A stretch of DNA of 60,457 nt from Aggregatibacter actinomycetemcomitans (GTDB lineage: Bacteria > Pseudomonadota > Gammaproteobacteria > Enterobacterales > Pasteurellaceae), in contig JACAWG010000026.1 of NCBI GenBank assembly GCA_017160915.1, positions 1 through 60,457 of the forward strand, in the 5' to 3' direction. The notes below the pieces were generated by a model, which did not search any database, was not told the origin of the DNA, and saw only the letters and a program-made list of their open reading frames with translations. Shown here piece by piece: positions 1 through 10,007 of this stretch. Position 1 is the stretch's first letter; each line of letters opens with the position of its first letter. The position numbers and the translations under genes were made by a program.

Positions 1-109
1 AACGGAGGAAGGCAAGATATTTTAAAATATCAATGAATTATAATGTTTCGAACAACTGTGGTTGGGAAACGCGCGCCATCAAGTTATCGGAAATACATTC
101 GGTGAAAAA

Positions 110-1054
110 TCAATTCACTTCTTTCACCCGTAACTCTTTCGGCACTTCAAAGAACATATTTTCTTCCAGACCTTGCAGTTCTTCTACGGTGGTGACGCCG
201 AATTCCTTCAGGCGGGAGATGACCGATTGCACCAATTCTTCCGGGGCGGAGGCGCCGGCGGTGACGCCGATGGTTTGTACGCCGTCGAACCAGTTTGCAT
301 GAATGTCATTCGGGTCGTCGATTAATTTGGAGGCGACACCCATGCGGGAAGCAAGTTCCGCCAGGCGATTGGAATTGGAAGAGTTTTTGGAACCGACCAC
401 GACCACTAAATCCGATTGTTTCGCTAGCTCGCGCACGGCTTCTTGTCGGTTGGTGGTAGCATAACAAATGTCGTTTTTATGCGGACCTTGAATGGCGGGA
501 TATTTTTCTTTCAGGGCGCTGATGGTTTCCGCCGTGTCGTCCAAAGACAACGTGGTTTGCGTCATGAATGTGAGGTCGTCATTTTGTTCCACCGGCAAGT
601 TGGCGATGTCTTCCACACTTTCGATTAAATAAATGCCGCCCTCTTGATTGCCGTATTGCCCCATGGTGCCTTCCACTTCGGGATGCCCTTTGTGCCCGAT
701 TAAAATGGCTTTGGTACCTTTACGGCTGGCGCGCGCCACCTGCATGTGCACTTTGGTCACCAACGGGCACGTGGCGTCGAAGACTTTCAAATTGCGCTCT
801 TTCGCTTCCTGGCGCACCGCTTGGGACACGCCATGGGCGGAGAAAATCACAATGGCGCCGTCCGGCACTTCGCTTAATTCTTCCACAAAAATGGCACCGC
901 GCTCACGCAAGCCGTTCACCACAAAACGGTTATGTACCACTTCATGCCGCACATAAATGGGTGCGCCGTGAATTTCCAGCGCCAGTTCTACAATGCTGAT
1001 GGCACGATCCACGCCGGCACAGAATCCGCGCGGGTTGGCTAAAATAATTTTCAT
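110..1054 (-). CDS. ispH: 4-hydroxy-3-methylbut-2-enyl diphosphate reductase
   Basis: This enzyme (also called LytB) performs the last step of the MEP isoprenoid pathway, reducing HMBPP to IPP and DMAPP in the cytosol with a [4Fe-4S] cluster. The 314-residue length is normal. The three cluster cysteines are visible: C12 in NPRGFCAG, C96 in DATCPLV and C197 in DICYATT. The family's TTNRQ stretch follows C197. The start ATG overlaps the lspA stop by one base (TAATG), so the two genes are translationally coupled. E. coli has fkpB between lspA and ispH; it is absent here. The 109 bases between the stop and the window edge hold nothing I can identify. Confidence 0.97.
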   Translation of the reverse strand: MKIILANPRGFCAGVDRAISIVELALEIHGAPIYVRHEVVHNRFVVNGLRERGAIFVEELSEVPDGAIVIFSAHGVSQAVRQEAKERNLKVFDATCPLVTKVHMQVARASRKGTKAILIGHKGHPEVEGTMGQYGNQEGGIYLIESVEDIANLPVEQNDDLTFMTQTTLSLDDTAETISALKEKYPAIQGPHKNDICYATTNRQEAVRELAKQSDLVVVVGSKNSSNSNRLAELASRMGVASKLIDDPNDIHANWFDGVQTIGVTAGASAPEELVQSVISRLKEFGVTTVEELQGLEENMFFEVPKELRVKEVN

Positions 1055-1548
1055 TATTTACGTTCCTGTTTATTACCGTTTTTGAACGCGTCCAAGGCAA
1101 TCAAACCGGCACCCACACAAATGGCAATATCCGCCACGTTAAACACGGGATAATGCCAATCCCGCCAATAAAAATCTAAAAAATCCACCACATAGCCGTG
1201 ATACAGACGATCCGCCGCATTGCCCAAAGCGCCGCCGATAATCAAGGCGTAGGCGGCATTCAGCAGTTTTTGTTCATGGTGATTTTTCATTAAAAAATAA
1301 ACCAACATGGCGGAAATGCCCACTGCCAACGCGAGGAAAAAGAATTTCTGCCAACCGTCATGATCCGCCAGGAAACTAAAGGCGGCGCCGAAATTGCCTA
1401 CATAAGTCAGGTTGAAAATCGGCAGGAGATTAATGCTTTCGCCGTATTCAAAATGGCTTACGATTAAATATTTGGTAAAAATATCGGCGATAAACGCCAC
1501 CGCACTTAACCACAAAAATGAGAGACCGGATTTTGGTTTGTTCGTCAT
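1054..1548 (-). CDS. lspA: Lipoprotein signal peptidase II
   Basis: This inner-membrane aspartyl protease cleaves the signal peptide of diacylglyceryl-modified prolipoproteins. It has 164 residues, normal for the family, and four hydrophobic segments. The catalytic dyad is present as D113 in GNAADR and D140 in FNVAD. It lies downstream of ileS on the same strand, but a strong hairpin terminator made of paired uptake signals (1582-1614) sits between them. lspA-ispH may therefore have its own promoter or depend on readthrough. The final base of its stop is the first base of ispH. Confidence 0.97.
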   Translation of the reverse strand: MTNKPKSGLSFLWLSAVAFIADIFTKYLIVSHFEYGESINLLPIFNLTYVGNFGAAFSFLADHDGWQKFFFLALAVGISAMLVYFLMKNHHEQKLLNAAYALIIGGALGNAADRLYHGYVVDFLDFYWRDWHYPVFNVADIAICVGAGLIALDAFKNGNKQERK

Positions 1549-1581
1549 AAGTTCGTTAAATCATCTTCATCATAAAATAAT

Positions 1582-1614
1582 AAAAAGTGCGGTCGATTTT
1601 AACCGCACTTTTTT
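1582..1614 (-). terminator. ileS terminator made from an inverted uptake-signal pair
   Basis: AAGTGCGGT at 1585-1593 and its complement at 1602-1610 form a 12-bp stem (with flanking A/T) around an 8-nt loop. Read on the minus strand, the stem is followed by a run of T, as in an intrinsic terminator, 15 bases after the ileS stop. Confidence 0.8.
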
Positions 1615-1628
1615 GCATCGACGGCAAA

Positions 1629-4451
1629 TTAAGCGAAATGTCGGATTTCGCCGTTGCCTGCCACGTTTTCCACGCAACGCGGACAAAGTGTCGGGTGTTG
1701 CGGATTAACGCCGATTTTGTCGGAATAATGCCAGCAACGCGGGCATTTTTCGCCGTTGGAACGGGCAACGCTCACGGCGATGCCTTCCAATTCGCCTTCC
1801 GCCACATCGGCAGGTTTGTCCGCCAACGGTTTCACTGCCGCTTTGGAAGTAATCAACACGAAACGGAGTTCGTCGCCGAGTTTTTCCAATAATGCGCGAT
1901 ATTCGTCGTTGGCATAAACAGTCACTTCCGCTTCCAAACCGCCGCCGATCACTTTATCGTTACGGGCGATTTCCAATACGCGGTTTACTTCGGAGCGCAC
2001 TTTAATCAAGGCTTGCCAATAAGCGTCGTCTAATTTTTCGTTTTCGCCTAAGCCGAATAAGCCTTCGTAAAATTCTTCGGTAAACACGAATTCGGCGCGC
2101 GGTGTGGCGGTTTTCGGCAAGTAGCCCCAGATTTCATCCGCTGTGAAGGATAAAATCGGCGCCATCCAACGTACCAAAGCTTCCGCAATGTGCCACAAGG
2201 CGGTTTGGCAGCTGCGACGGGCGAGGCTGTCCGCTTTGGTGGTGTATTGACGGTCTTTGATAATATCGAGGTAGAAAGAACCCATTTCCACAGAACAGAA
2301 ACGCATTAAGCGTTGTACGACGGCGTGGAATTGATAATTATCATAGGCATCTTTGATTTCGTTTTGCGCCTCTAACGCACAAGCCACCGCCCAACGATCC
2401 AGGCTAATCATTTCCTCCGGTTTCACCGCATCACGTTGCGGGTCGAAGCCGTTTAAGTTCGCCAACAGGAAACGCGCCGTATTGCGAATACGGCGATAGC
2501 TGTCCGCCGCGCGTTTTAAGATTTCATCGGAAACCGTCATTTCGCCGGTATAATCGGTGGACGCCACCCATAAACGTAAAATATCACCGCCGAATTTATC
2601 CATCACTTCCTGCGGGGTCACCACATTGCCGATGGATTTCGACATTTTGCGCCCCTGACCGTCCACGGTGAAACCATGGGTAAGTACTTGTTTATAAGGC
2701 GCTTTGTTGTCCGTAGCGGTGGAAAGCATTAAGGAGGACATAAACCAGCCGCGATGTTGGTCGGAACCTTCCAAATACATATCCGCCGCTTTGCCTTCAA
2801 ATTCAGGGCGATTCGCCACCACGGAAGAATAAGTGGATCCGGAATCGAACCACACATCAAGGGTATCCGGCACTTTGCGATAGGTTTCCGCGTCGGCGCC
2901 AAGCAGTTCTTTTTCGTCCAAATCCCACCATGCTTGAATCCCGGCTTTTTCTACGCGTTTTGCCACTTCCTCAAGCAATTCCAAGGTGCGCGGGTGCAAT
3001 TCTTCCGTTTCTTTGTGCACGAATAAAGTCATCGGCACGCCCCAGGTACGCTGACGGGAAATACACCAGTCAGGGCGATTTTCCACCATTTTTTCAATAC
3101 GCGCCTGACCCCAATCGGGAATCCAACGCACTTGTTTGATTTCGCCTAGCGCTTGCGGACGTAAACCTTGCACTTCCATGCCGATAAACCACTGCGGTGT
3201 GGCACGGAAAATAATCGGGGTTTTATGGCGCCAGCAGTGCGGGTAACTGTGTTTAATTTTATCTAATTTCAATAAGTTACCCGTTTCTTGTAATTTTTCG
3301 ATCACTAACGGGTTGGCTTCAAATACGCCTTTGCCGGCGAAAAATTCGGCAGTCGAAATAAATTTACCGTCATTCGCCACTAAGCCCGCCATCGGCAAGT
3401 CATATTGTTTACCTACGATAAAGTCGTCCAAACCGTGATCCGGCGCGGTATGTACCAAACCGGTACCGCCGTCGGTAGTCACATGATCGCCTAAAATAAT
3501 CGGCACAGTGAAATTGTAGAACGGGTGATGGAAGCGTAATAACTCAAGATCTTTGCCTTTTGCGGAACCCAAAATTTCCACCTTCTCCGCGCCAACCGCT
3601 TTCGCCACATCCGCCACCAAATCGGCGGCTAAAATCACGCGCTCGTCGCCTAATTGCACAAGCTGATATTCCAGCTCCGCATTCACGGAAATGGCACGGT
3701 TGGACGGCATGGTCCAAGGAGTTGTGGTCCAAATCACGGCGGACAGCTTGCCGCTGCCTTTGCCGACGGCGTTAAATTTACCTTCAATTTCCACCGCACT
3801 TTCCGCCGGGAAACGCACATAAATGGACGGCGACACGCGGTCTTCATATTCCACTTCCGCCTCCGCCAAAGACGAACCGCAATCCAAACACCAATGCACC
3901 GGCTTGGAGCCTTTATATAAATGCCCGTTGGCGATCACTTTGCCCAGGGTGCGGATAATGTTGGCTTCGGTGTTGAAATTCATGGTCAGATACGGATTAT
4001 CCCAATCGCCCAACACACCAAGGCGCACGAAGTCTTTTTTCTGACCTTCCACCTGCTCCGCCGCATATTCACGGCATTTTTGACGAAATTCCGCCGCCGA
4101 AATTTTCTCGTTCGGTTTGCCCACCAAGCCTTCCACTTTCAGTTCAATCGGCAAGCCGTGGCAGTCCCAACCCGGAATATAAGGGGAATCAAACCCAAGC
4201 GCGGTTTTGGATTTCACGATAATATCTTTAAGAATTTTATTCACCGCATGACCGATATGAATGGTGCCGTTGGCATAAGGAGGGCCGTCGTGCAAAATAA
4301 AGGATTTCTTGCCTTTGGTCGCCTGACGGATTTTTTGGTAAAGATCTTTCTCATACCAATTTTTCAACATCACAGGCTCACGCTTGGCTAAATCACCACG
4401 CATCGGAAAGCCCGTTTCGGGAAGGTTAAGGGTATTTTTATAATCAGTCAT
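1629..4451 (-). CDS. ileS: Isoleucyl-tRNA synthetase
   Basis: A class I aminoacyl-tRNA synthetase that charges tRNA-Ile and edits valine. At 940 residues it is full length. The HIGH motif is at 65-68, the KMSKS motif near residue 602, and the C-terminal zinc site is C903, C906, C923 and C926 (CPRCW...CPRC), the bacterial IleS arrangement without the long eukaryote-like tail of mupirocin-resistant forms. It lies 39 bp downstream of ribF, as in E. coli. One uptake signal lies inside the gene at 3793. Confidence 0.98.
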   Translation of the reverse strand: MTDYKNTLNLPETGFPMRGDLAKREPVMLKNWYEKDLYQKIRQATKGKKSFILHDGPPYANGTIHIGHAVNKILKDIIVKSKTALGFDSPYIPGWDCHGLPIELKVEGLVGKPNEKISAAEFRQKCREYAAEQVEGQKKDFVRLGVLGDWDNPYLTMNFNTEANIIRTLGKVIANGHLYKGSKPVHWCLDCGSSLAEAEVEYEDRVSPSIYVRFPAESAVEIEGKFNAVGKGSGKLSAVIWTTTPWTMPSNRAISVNAELEYQLVQLGDERVILAADLVADVAKAVGAEKVEILGSAKGKDLELLRFHHPFYNFTVPIILGDHVTTDGGTGLVHTAPDHGLDDFIVGKQYDLPMAGLVANDGKFISTAEFFAGKGVFEANPLVIEKLQETGNLLKLDKIKHSYPHCWRHKTPIIFRATPQWFIGMEVQGLRPQALGEIKQVRWIPDWGQARIEKMVENRPDWCISRQRTWGVPMTLFVHKETEELHPRTLELLEEVAKRVEKAGIQAWWDLDEKELLGADAETYRKVPDTLDVWFDSGSTYSSVVANRPEFEGKAADMYLEGSDQHRGWFMSSLMLSTATDNKAPYKQVLTHGFTVDGQGRKMSKSIGNVVTPQEVMDKFGGDILRLWVASTDYTGEMTVSDEILKRAADSYRRIRNTARFLLANLNGFDPQRDAVKPEEMISLDRWAVACALEAQNEIKDAYDNYQFHAVVQRLMRFCSVEMGSFYLDIIKDRQYTTKADSLARRSCQTALWHIAEALVRWMAPILSFTADEIWGYLPKTATPRAEFVFTEEFYEGLFGLGENEKLDDAYWQALIKVRSEVNRVLEIARNDKVIGGGLEAEVTVYANDEYRALLEKLGDELRFVLITSKAAVKPLADKPADVAEGELEGIAVSVARSNGEKCPRCWHYSDKIGVNPQHPTLCPRCVENVAGNGEIRHFA

Positions 4452-4490
4452 TTTCTATTCCAGTTTTGTGTAAAAATGTAAACTTGTTAC

Positions 4491-5429
4491 CTAAAAAGTG
4501 CAGTCGTTTTTAAAGATGTTTTTCGCCGTCTCCACATCCTGCGCGATTTGCGCTTTTAGTGCGTCAAAGGACGGAAATTTCATTTCGTTACGGATTTTGC
4601 GGCACAGTTCCACTTCCAGACATTGCCCGTAAAGATCGCCTTGAAAATCAAATAAATGGGCTTCTAATAATTGATTCACGCCGTTAATGGTCGGGCGGGT
4701 GCCGATGTTTGCCACACCGTTAAAAAACGCGCCGGATTTTAACCGCACTTTAACGGCGTAAACCCCTTTCACCGGATTCACCTGACGATGCAGGCGGATA
4801 TTCGCCGTCGGGAAGCCGATGGTGCGTCCCAATTCGTTACCGTGAATCACGCGACCTAAAATGCGGTATGGGTGCCCGAGCAATTTTTCCGCCAATGGCA
4901 AATCGTCGTTCGCCAAGGCAAGGCGAATGGCGGTGCTGCTGATACGCAATTCATCCAGGCAAAAACTGCGGTTATCTTCCACCGTAAAACCGAATTGTTC
5001 ACCGGCTTGTTGCAACATCGCAAAATTCCCTTGGCGTTTGGCGCCGAATTTAAAATCATCGCCGATACTTAAAAATTTCACCTTTAATTTGCGCACCAGC
5101 CAATCTTCGATAAATTGCTGCGCCGGCAATGCGGCAAAAGTGCGGTCGAATTTCGCTACGATAACGATGTCCACGCCCGCCTGTTCAAGATAATGCAATT
5201 TATCGCGTAAGCGCATTAAGCGCGCGGGGGCGTCTTTGCCGCAAAAATATTCGCGTGGTTGCGGTTCAAACAGCATAACCACCATAGGTAAATGCAATTC
5301 GTCGGCTTTTGCCCGCAAATGACGCAAAATGGCTTGATGCCCCAAATGCACGCCATCAAAATTACCGATGGTTAACGCGCAAGCGTGCAAATTTTGCGGT
5401 AAATTTCCCAGACCTCGAATCAACTGCAT
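4491..5429 (-). CDS. ribF: Bifunctional riboflavin kinase / FAD synthetase
   Basis: It phosphorylates riboflavin to FMN and adenylylates FMN to FAD. It has 312 residues. The N-terminal nucleotidyltransferase domain shows GNFDGVHLGHQ near residue 22. The C-terminal flavokinase domain shows GFPTANIRL and the NGVANIGTRPT stretch. It is first in a minus-strand run ribF-ileS with a 39-bp gap, the order conserved in gammaproteobacteria. Two uptake signals lie inside it (4742, 5138). Confidence 0.97.
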   Translation of the reverse strand: MQLIRGLGNLPQNLHACALTIGNFDGVHLGHQAILRHLRAKADELHLPMVVMLFEPQPREYFCGKDAPARLMRLRDKLHYLEQAGVDIVIVAKFDRTFAALPAQQFIEDWLVRKLKVKFLSIGDDFKFGAKRQGNFAMLQQAGEQFGFTVEDNRSFCLDELRISSTAIRLALANDDLPLAEKLLGHPYRILGRVIHGNELGRTIGFPTANIRLHRQVNPVKGVYAVKVRLKSGAFFNGVANIGTRPTINGVNQLLEAHLFDFQGDLYGQCLEVELCRKIRNEMKFPSFDALKAQIAQDVETAKNIFKNDCTF

Positions 5430-5506
5430 TCAATGTGTTCCATAAATTTCGGTGAAAAAATATTTCGGTATTATACGCATAAATCCATGCGCCACAAAAA
5501 CTAATT

Positions 5507-7084
5507 TCATGCCTGGCGCGCGCCCGTCAAATCACGTTTGCGAATCCCCAACAGCACCAACATTCCGCCGTAAACCATCGCCGCCAGCACGATGAGCCAC
5601 GCCAGCCAATGTACACGGGTGAGAAAGCGCATGGCGTTCCATTCCGTCAGGCTCGGGCTGTGATACCAAACCAACGCGCCCATGATCGCCGCAGCGATAA
5701 AAACTTTCAGAAAAAAGACCGCACTTTGACGGCTGAAATGATACACGTCGGCTTTCGCCAAACCGCGATAAAGCAGGAACGCGTTGAGCGTCGCCGACAT
5801 GGCGGAGGCGATCGCCAAGCCCACATAGCTGAAAGGAATCGCAAGCAGGTTGAACGCCATGTTGCTCACCATGGCGATAATACCGATTTTTACCGGCGTT
5901 TTGGTGTCCTGGCGGGCGTAATAGCCGTTCGCCAGAATCTTGATTAACATAAAGCTCAACAGCCCCGCATTAAAGCCCCATAAAGAATACGACGCCGCCT
6001 GCACATCGCTGAAACTAAAGCTGCCGCGCATAAACAGCACGAGCAACATAGGCTGCGCCAACACGGCGATACCAATCATTGCCGGCACGCCGAGCAATAA
6101 AATCATGCGCACGCCCCAGTCCATTGTGTTGCGAAAATCCACCGCACTTTTGACGTTATCGTCGCGGTTCACATGATGACGGGCAAGGGTCGGCAAAATT
6201 ACCGTGGAAATCGCGATTCCGAACAAGCCGAGCGGGAACTCCAGCAAGCGATCGGAATAGTAAAGCCAGCTGATGGAGCCTGTCATTAGGAAACTGGCGA
6301 TAAAGGTATCCAGCAATAAATTGATTTGACTGACAGACACGCCGAACAACGCGGGAATCATCAATGTGCGGATTTTCTTCACACCTTCGTCATGCCACGC
6401 CCATTTCGGCTTCACCAATAATTTGGCTTTATATAAGAAAGGCAGTTGGAACAGAAATTGCAGCAAGCCGCCGAGAAAGATCCCGATTGCCAAGCCTAAA
6501 TCGGGATTTTCCAGTTGCGGCGCCAGCCAAAGTGCGGTGGCAATCATCGCCACATTGAGCAGCACCGGCGAAAAGGACATGACGCCGAACTTGCCGAGGG
6601 TGTTTAAAATCGCGCCGGACAGCGCCACAAAGGTCACGAACCATAAATAGGGAAAAGTGATTTTGAGCAGCAATGAGGCTTGGGTGAATTTTTCCGCGTT
6701 AGGACCGTCATTGAGCCAATCCACAAACCAGCCCGTCCCGAAAATCGCCGCCACAACGGGAGAGCCGATCATCGCCAGCAAGGTCACGATACTCACCAAC
6801 CCGCCTAATGTGCCGGAAACCTTGCCGATAAATTCGCGGGTTTTGGATAAATCGCCGGATTTCTGATATTCCACCAGCACTGGCACGAAGGCTTGCGAAA
6901 ACGCCCCTTCGGCAAACAAACGACGGAGAAAATTGGGAATTCGATTGGCGAATAGAAATACGTCGGCGGCAGCGCCTGCGCCGATTAAATTGGCAATCAC
7001 CACATCCCGCACCAAGCCCAACACGCGGGAAATTAACGTCATGGCGCTGACGATGATGCCGGATTTTAATAATCTTTTACTCAA
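5507..7084 (-). CDS. murJ: Lipid II flippase MurJ
   Basis: A polytopic inner-membrane protein of the MOP superfamily (older name MviN) that moves lipid-linked peptidoglycan precursor to the periplasmic face. It has 525 residues with about 14 hydrophobic segments. The N-terminal SAMTLISRVLGLVRD and the NRIPNFLRRLFAEGAFSQAFVP region are hallmark MurJ sequences. It is divergent from rpsT. Three uptake signals lie in the coding region (5718, 6141, 6530). Confidence 0.96.
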   Translation of the reverse strand: MSKRLLKSGIIVSAMTLISRVLGLVRDVVIANLIGAGAAADVFLFANRIPNFLRRLFAEGAFSQAFVPVLVEYQKSGDLSKTREFIGKVSGTLGGLVSIVTLLAMIGSPVVAAIFGTGWFVDWLNDGPNAEKFTQASLLLKITFPYLWFVTFVALSGAILNTLGKFGVMSFSPVLLNVAMIATALWLAPQLENPDLGLAIGIFLGGLLQFLFQLPFLYKAKLLVKPKWAWHDEGVKKIRTLMIPALFGVSVSQINLLLDTFIASFLMTGSISWLYYSDRLLEFPLGLFGIAISTVILPTLARHHVNRDDNVKSAVDFRNTMDWGVRMILLLGVPAMIGIAVLAQPMLLVLFMRGSFSFSDVQAASYSLWGFNAGLLSFMLIKILANGYYARQDTKTPVKIGIIAMVSNMAFNLLAIPFSYVGLAIASAMSATLNAFLLYRGLAKADVYHFSRQSAVFFLKVFIAAAIMGALVWYHSPSLTEWNAMRFLTRVHWLAWLIVLAAMVYGGMLVLLGIRKRDLTGARQA

Positions 7085-7270
7085 AACGGATCACTCTGAA
7101 CGATAAAATTTGCCTAATTGTATAGAAATTTCGTTTTTACGCTATATTCTAAGGGAAAAAACTGTTAAAATCTCGCGCACATCGTTTCGTGAGCCGGTTT
7201 GAAAGTGCTTGTTAAATATAACGATGCTTACTTTCGGTTGTGTCTCACCGAAATCAACACAAAATTCCCA

Positions 7271-7299
7271 TTGACAAAAGTATAAGAAATCGGCATATT
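7271..7299 (+). promoter_or_regulatory. Candidate sigma-70 promoter of rpsT
   Basis: TTGACA at 7271-7276 is a perfect -35 box. CATATT at 7294-7299 is a 4/6 -10 match after a 17-bp spacer. It lies about 50 bp upstream of rpsT in the 260-bp murJ/rpsT divergent spacer. Confidence 0.6.
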
Positions 7300-7351
7300 T
7301 ACGCCCCTATTTTGTCACTATTAACTAACAGAAATTTTTAGGAGTTTGACC

Positions 7352-7615
7352 TTGGCTAATATCAAGTCAGCAAAAAAACGTGCGGTTCAATCTGAAAAAC
7401 GCCGTCAACACAACGCAAGCCAACGCTCTATGATGCGTACTTACATCAAAAAAGTTTATGCACAAGTTGCCGCAGGCGAGAAAGCCGCTGCTGAAGCCGC
7501 ATTCGTTGAAATGCAAAAAGTTGTGGACAGAATGGCATCTAAAGGTTTAATCCACGCGAATAAAGCAGCCAACCACAAATCTAAATTAGCTGCGCAAATC
7601 AAAAAATTAGCATAA
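7352..7615 (+). CDS. rpsT: 30S ribosomal protein S20 (UUG start)
   Basis: A basic primary-binding protein of the small subunit, contacting 16S rRNA. I start it at TTG 7352, giving [11 protein letters not shown] and 87 residues, the standard S20 N-terminus. An in-frame TTG two codons earlier (7346) leaves only one base after the GGAG at 7341-7344, whereas 7352 leaves seven. A non-AUG start is also used by E. coli rpsT, where weak initiation is part of S20 autoregulation. A perfect palindromic terminator follows. Confidence 0.96.
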   Translation: MANIKSAKKRAVQSEKRRQHNASQRSMMRTYIKKVYAQVAAGEKAAAEAAFVEMQKVVDRMASKGLIHANKAANHKSKLAAQIKKLA

Positions 7616-7638
7616 TTTTTGCTTAGCAGATAAAGAGA

Positions 7639-7663
7639 AACCGCTCAATTGAGCGGTTTTTTG
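7639..7663 (+). terminator. rpsT intrinsic terminator
   Basis: AACCGCTCAA is followed immediately by its exact complement TTGAGCGGTT and then a T-rich run, 23 bases after the rpsT stop. Confidence 0.9.
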
Positions 7664-7724
7664 TTTTTATCGATTGTGTTTATTTCCGAGGGAAAAACGC
7701 CGGAAAAAACCACCGCACTTTTCC

Positions 7725-8402
7725 CTACTTCGCCCTTCTGCGCCGTTGGTGAAACAGCTTGCTCATCGATTGCGTAGTTTTGTTGCGCAATACCGGTGTT
7801 TTTTCTACGACATGAATACGGCTGCGACGATAATGGCTGAGGAAATAATGTAGGCTACTGGCAAGTAGGATCCCGGCAAGGAAGACGATAATAATTTCGC
7901 CGTATAAACGATGAAAAATCTGATTGATTTTGCTTTGCGTGGTTTGTCCGTATTTGGCATCAAAGGTCACGCGCAGAAAGCCTTCCACGCCATTCGGCGA
8001 ATAAATGGGTTCTACAATTTGTTGGGAATCCGTTTCCTTTTCTTCTTTTTTATCCAGCCCCAATAAACTGCGCATATCGGACGAATTGGTGCTTTGCGCC
8101 AATAATTCGCCGTTGCGTGCATACACGGCAGCATCCAACACAAATTCTTCTTTTGCGAAATTATCCAGATTTTCCACCAGCCTTTCGGTTTTCGCGTTAT
8201 TCACCAATAACATAGAAAATAAATTGGCTTGTTGGCGCGCCAGCAAATGAGACAAATTTGCCACCTGATTGACGCTGGCAAGTTGCGAACCGATTTTAAA
8301 TTGTTTTACGCCGAACAAAATGATCGCCATGATCCCCGCACATAACAGCATAATGCCGAAGAACATCATAAACTTAATCATTTTTTCTTTTGTGAAATGC
8401 AA
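7725..8402 (-). CDS. smp: Smp/YtjB-family membrane protein
   Basis: A protein of 225 residues with one hydrophobic segment near 10-31, a roughly 130-residue probably periplasmic region, a second hydrophobic segment near 168-188, and a basic C-terminal tail ending HQRRRRAK. The layout resembles a sensor domain without a kinase. The assignment rests on this topology and on its position divergent from serB, the same neighbour as E. coli smp (ytjB). The function is not established; E. coli Smp is only known as a membrane protein. An uptake signal lies just after the stop (7712). Confidence 0.8.
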   Translation of the reverse strand: MHFTKEKMIKFMMFFGIMLLCAGIMAIILFGVKQFKIGSQLASVNQVANLSHLLARQQANLFSMLLVNNAKTERLVENLDNFAKEEFVLDAAVYARNGELLAQSTNSSDMRSLLGLDKKEEKETDSQQIVEPIYSPNGVEGFLRVTFDAKYGQTTQSKINQIFHRLYGEIIIVFLAGILLASSLHYFLSHYRRSRIHVVEKTPVLRNKTTQSMSKLFHQRRRRAK

Positions 8403-8477
8403 GTTATTTTCCCCAAAGTTTAATAAGTAGGCTAGAATACAGTGCTTTTAAAAACCGCTACAATTTACAGGATTTTT

Positions 8478-9422
8478 ATGCAAACACAAAATCTTAACGC
8501 CATCATCGAACACTTTTCATCACTGCCCGCGCCGTTCATTGCCGATCAGCCTTATGAAACCACGCAGGCGTTTATTCTCTATTCCGACAACGTAAACCTC
8601 ACAAAGTTACAGGCTTTTCAACAAAAGTGCGGTGAAAATTTTCTGTGTTTTGCGGCGTGGAATGTGTTGCATAACACCGTGGTGCTGCTCAAAGGCACAT
8701 GGCAGATGGAATGGGTGAATATCGCCTATGAATTGAAACTGGATATTGCGCCCCTAAACTTTCACGCGAGCCTGAGCCAAGCGGGATTATTGGTGATGGA
8801 CATGGATTCCACCGCCATTCAAATTGAATGTATCGATGAAATCGCCAAACTTGCCGGCACAGGTGAGATGGTTTCCGCCATCACGGAACGCGCCATGCGT
8901 GGCGAATTGGATTTCAGTCAAAGCCTGCGTCAACGGGTCGCCACTTTAAAAGACGCGCCGGAAGGCATTTTGCAGGAAGTGAAACAACATTTGCCGCTCA
9001 TGCCCGGCTTGACGGAAACGATCAAAACCTTAAAAAATCACGGTTGGAAAGTGGCGATTGCATCAGGCGGCTTCACTTATTTTGCCGAAGTGTTGCAGCA
9101 ACAACTCAGTTTGGATTTCATCGCCGCCAACCAATTTGAAATTATCGACGGCAAACTCACCGGCAACGTACAAGGCGCCATTGTGGACGCACAATATAAA
9201 GCGCAAACCTTACAACAACTTGCGCAACAATTTCACATTGCCGCCGAAAATACCGTTGCCATCGGCGACGGCGCCAACGATCTTGCCATGATGCAGGTCG
9301 CCGATTTGGGCGTTGCCTATCATGCCAAACCGAAAGTGCAACAATTAGCGCAAGTTATCATCAATTTCGCCGATTTAACCGCACTTTTATGTATTTTAAG
9401 TGCTAATGACAAAATCAAATAA
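8478..9422 (+). CDS. serB: Phosphoserine phosphatase
   Basis: The last step of serine biosynthesis, hydrolysing O-phosphoserine. I choose ATG 8478 (MQTQNLNAI) because AGGA at 8469-8472 sits five bases before it; the frame is open further upstream to 8442 without a good site. The protein has 314 residues, with an N-terminal regulatory domain and a HAD domain. The nucleophile motif is DMDST at 108-112, with a GGF motif and GDGANDLAM later. It is divergent from smp and 10 bp upstream of yajQ. Confidence 0.97.
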   Translation: MQTQNLNAIIEHFSSLPAPFIADQPYETTQAFILYSDNVNLTKLQAFQQKCGENFLCFAAWNVLHNTVVLLKGTWQMEWVNIAYELKLDIAPLNFHASLSQAGLLVMDMDSTAIQIECIDEIAKLAGTGEMVSAITERAMRGELDFSQSLRQRVATLKDAPEGILQEVKQHLPLMPGLTETIKTLKNHGWKVAIASGGFTYFAEVLQQQLSLDFIAANQFEIIDGKLTGNVQGAIVDAQYKAQTLQQLAQQFHIAAENTVAIGDGANDLAMMQVADLGVAYHAKPKVQQLAQVIINFADLTALLCILSANDKIK

Positions 9423-9432
9423 GGAGTAAACC

Positions 9433-9924
9433 ATGCCATCATTCGACATTGTTTCCGAAATCAGCGGACACGAAATTCGCAACGCCGTGGAAAACGCCAA
9501 CCGCGAACTGACCAACCGCTGGGATTTCCGCAACGTGCAAGCCGCCATTGAATTTAATGAAAAAAACGAAACCATCAAAGTCAGCAGCGAATCGGATTTC
9601 CAGGTAGAGCAACTTATCGATATCCTGCGTAACGCCTGCATTAAGCGCAACATCGAATCCAACTCCTTGGACATTCCCGCCGAGTACGAACACAGCGGCA
9701 AAACCTACAGCAAAGAAATCAAGCTGAAACAGGGGATTGAAAGCGATATGGCGAAAAAAATCACCAAGCTAATCAAAGAGTCCAAAATCAAAGTCCAAAG
9801 CCAAATTCAAGGCGAACAAGTGCGCGTCACCGGCAAATCCCGCGACGATTTACAAGCGGTGATTCAACTGGTCAAAACCGCCGAACTGGGACAACCGTTC
9901 CAATTCAATAATTTCCGCGATTAA
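9433..9924 (+). CDS. yajQ: YajQ family cyclic-di-GMP/nucleotide-binding protein
   Basis: A protein of 163 residues matching the DUF520/YajQ family throughout, starting [10 protein letters not shown] and ending [11 protein letters not shown]. Relatives bind c-di-GMP, tRNA or nucleotides; the role in this family of bacteria is unsettled. AAGGAG sits six bases before the ATG. It lies 10 bp after serB and is probably co-transcribed. The following hairpin probably terminates both. Confidence 0.95.
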   Translation: MPSFDIVSEISGHEIRNAVENANRELTNRWDFRNVQAAIEFNEKNETIKVSSESDFQVEQLIDILRNACIKRNIESNSLDIPAEYEHSGKTYSKEIKLKQGIESDMAKKITKLIKESKIKVQSQIQGEQVRVTGKSRDDLQAVIQLVKTAELGQPFQFNNFRD

Positions 9925-9966
9925 AAAACGCGTCGAAAAACGACCGCACTTTATAACGAAAATGAA

Positions 9967-9993
9967 AAGACCGCCCGAAAGCGGTCTTCTTTT
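9967..9993. terminator. Terminator between convergent yajQ and ddc
   Basis: AAGACCGC and GCGGTCTT flank a 6-nt loop (9967-9988), followed by CTTTTAT. It lies 43 bases after yajQ and 20 bases after the ddc stop on the other strand, so it may serve both. Confidence 0.8.
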
Positions 9994-10007
9994 ATGTAAG
10001 CAGAAAG

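Noticed and set aside
3921-4391. 156-codon frame antisense to ileS
   Set aside because: A mirror frame of a certain gene. It has no ribosome site and no recognisable domain.
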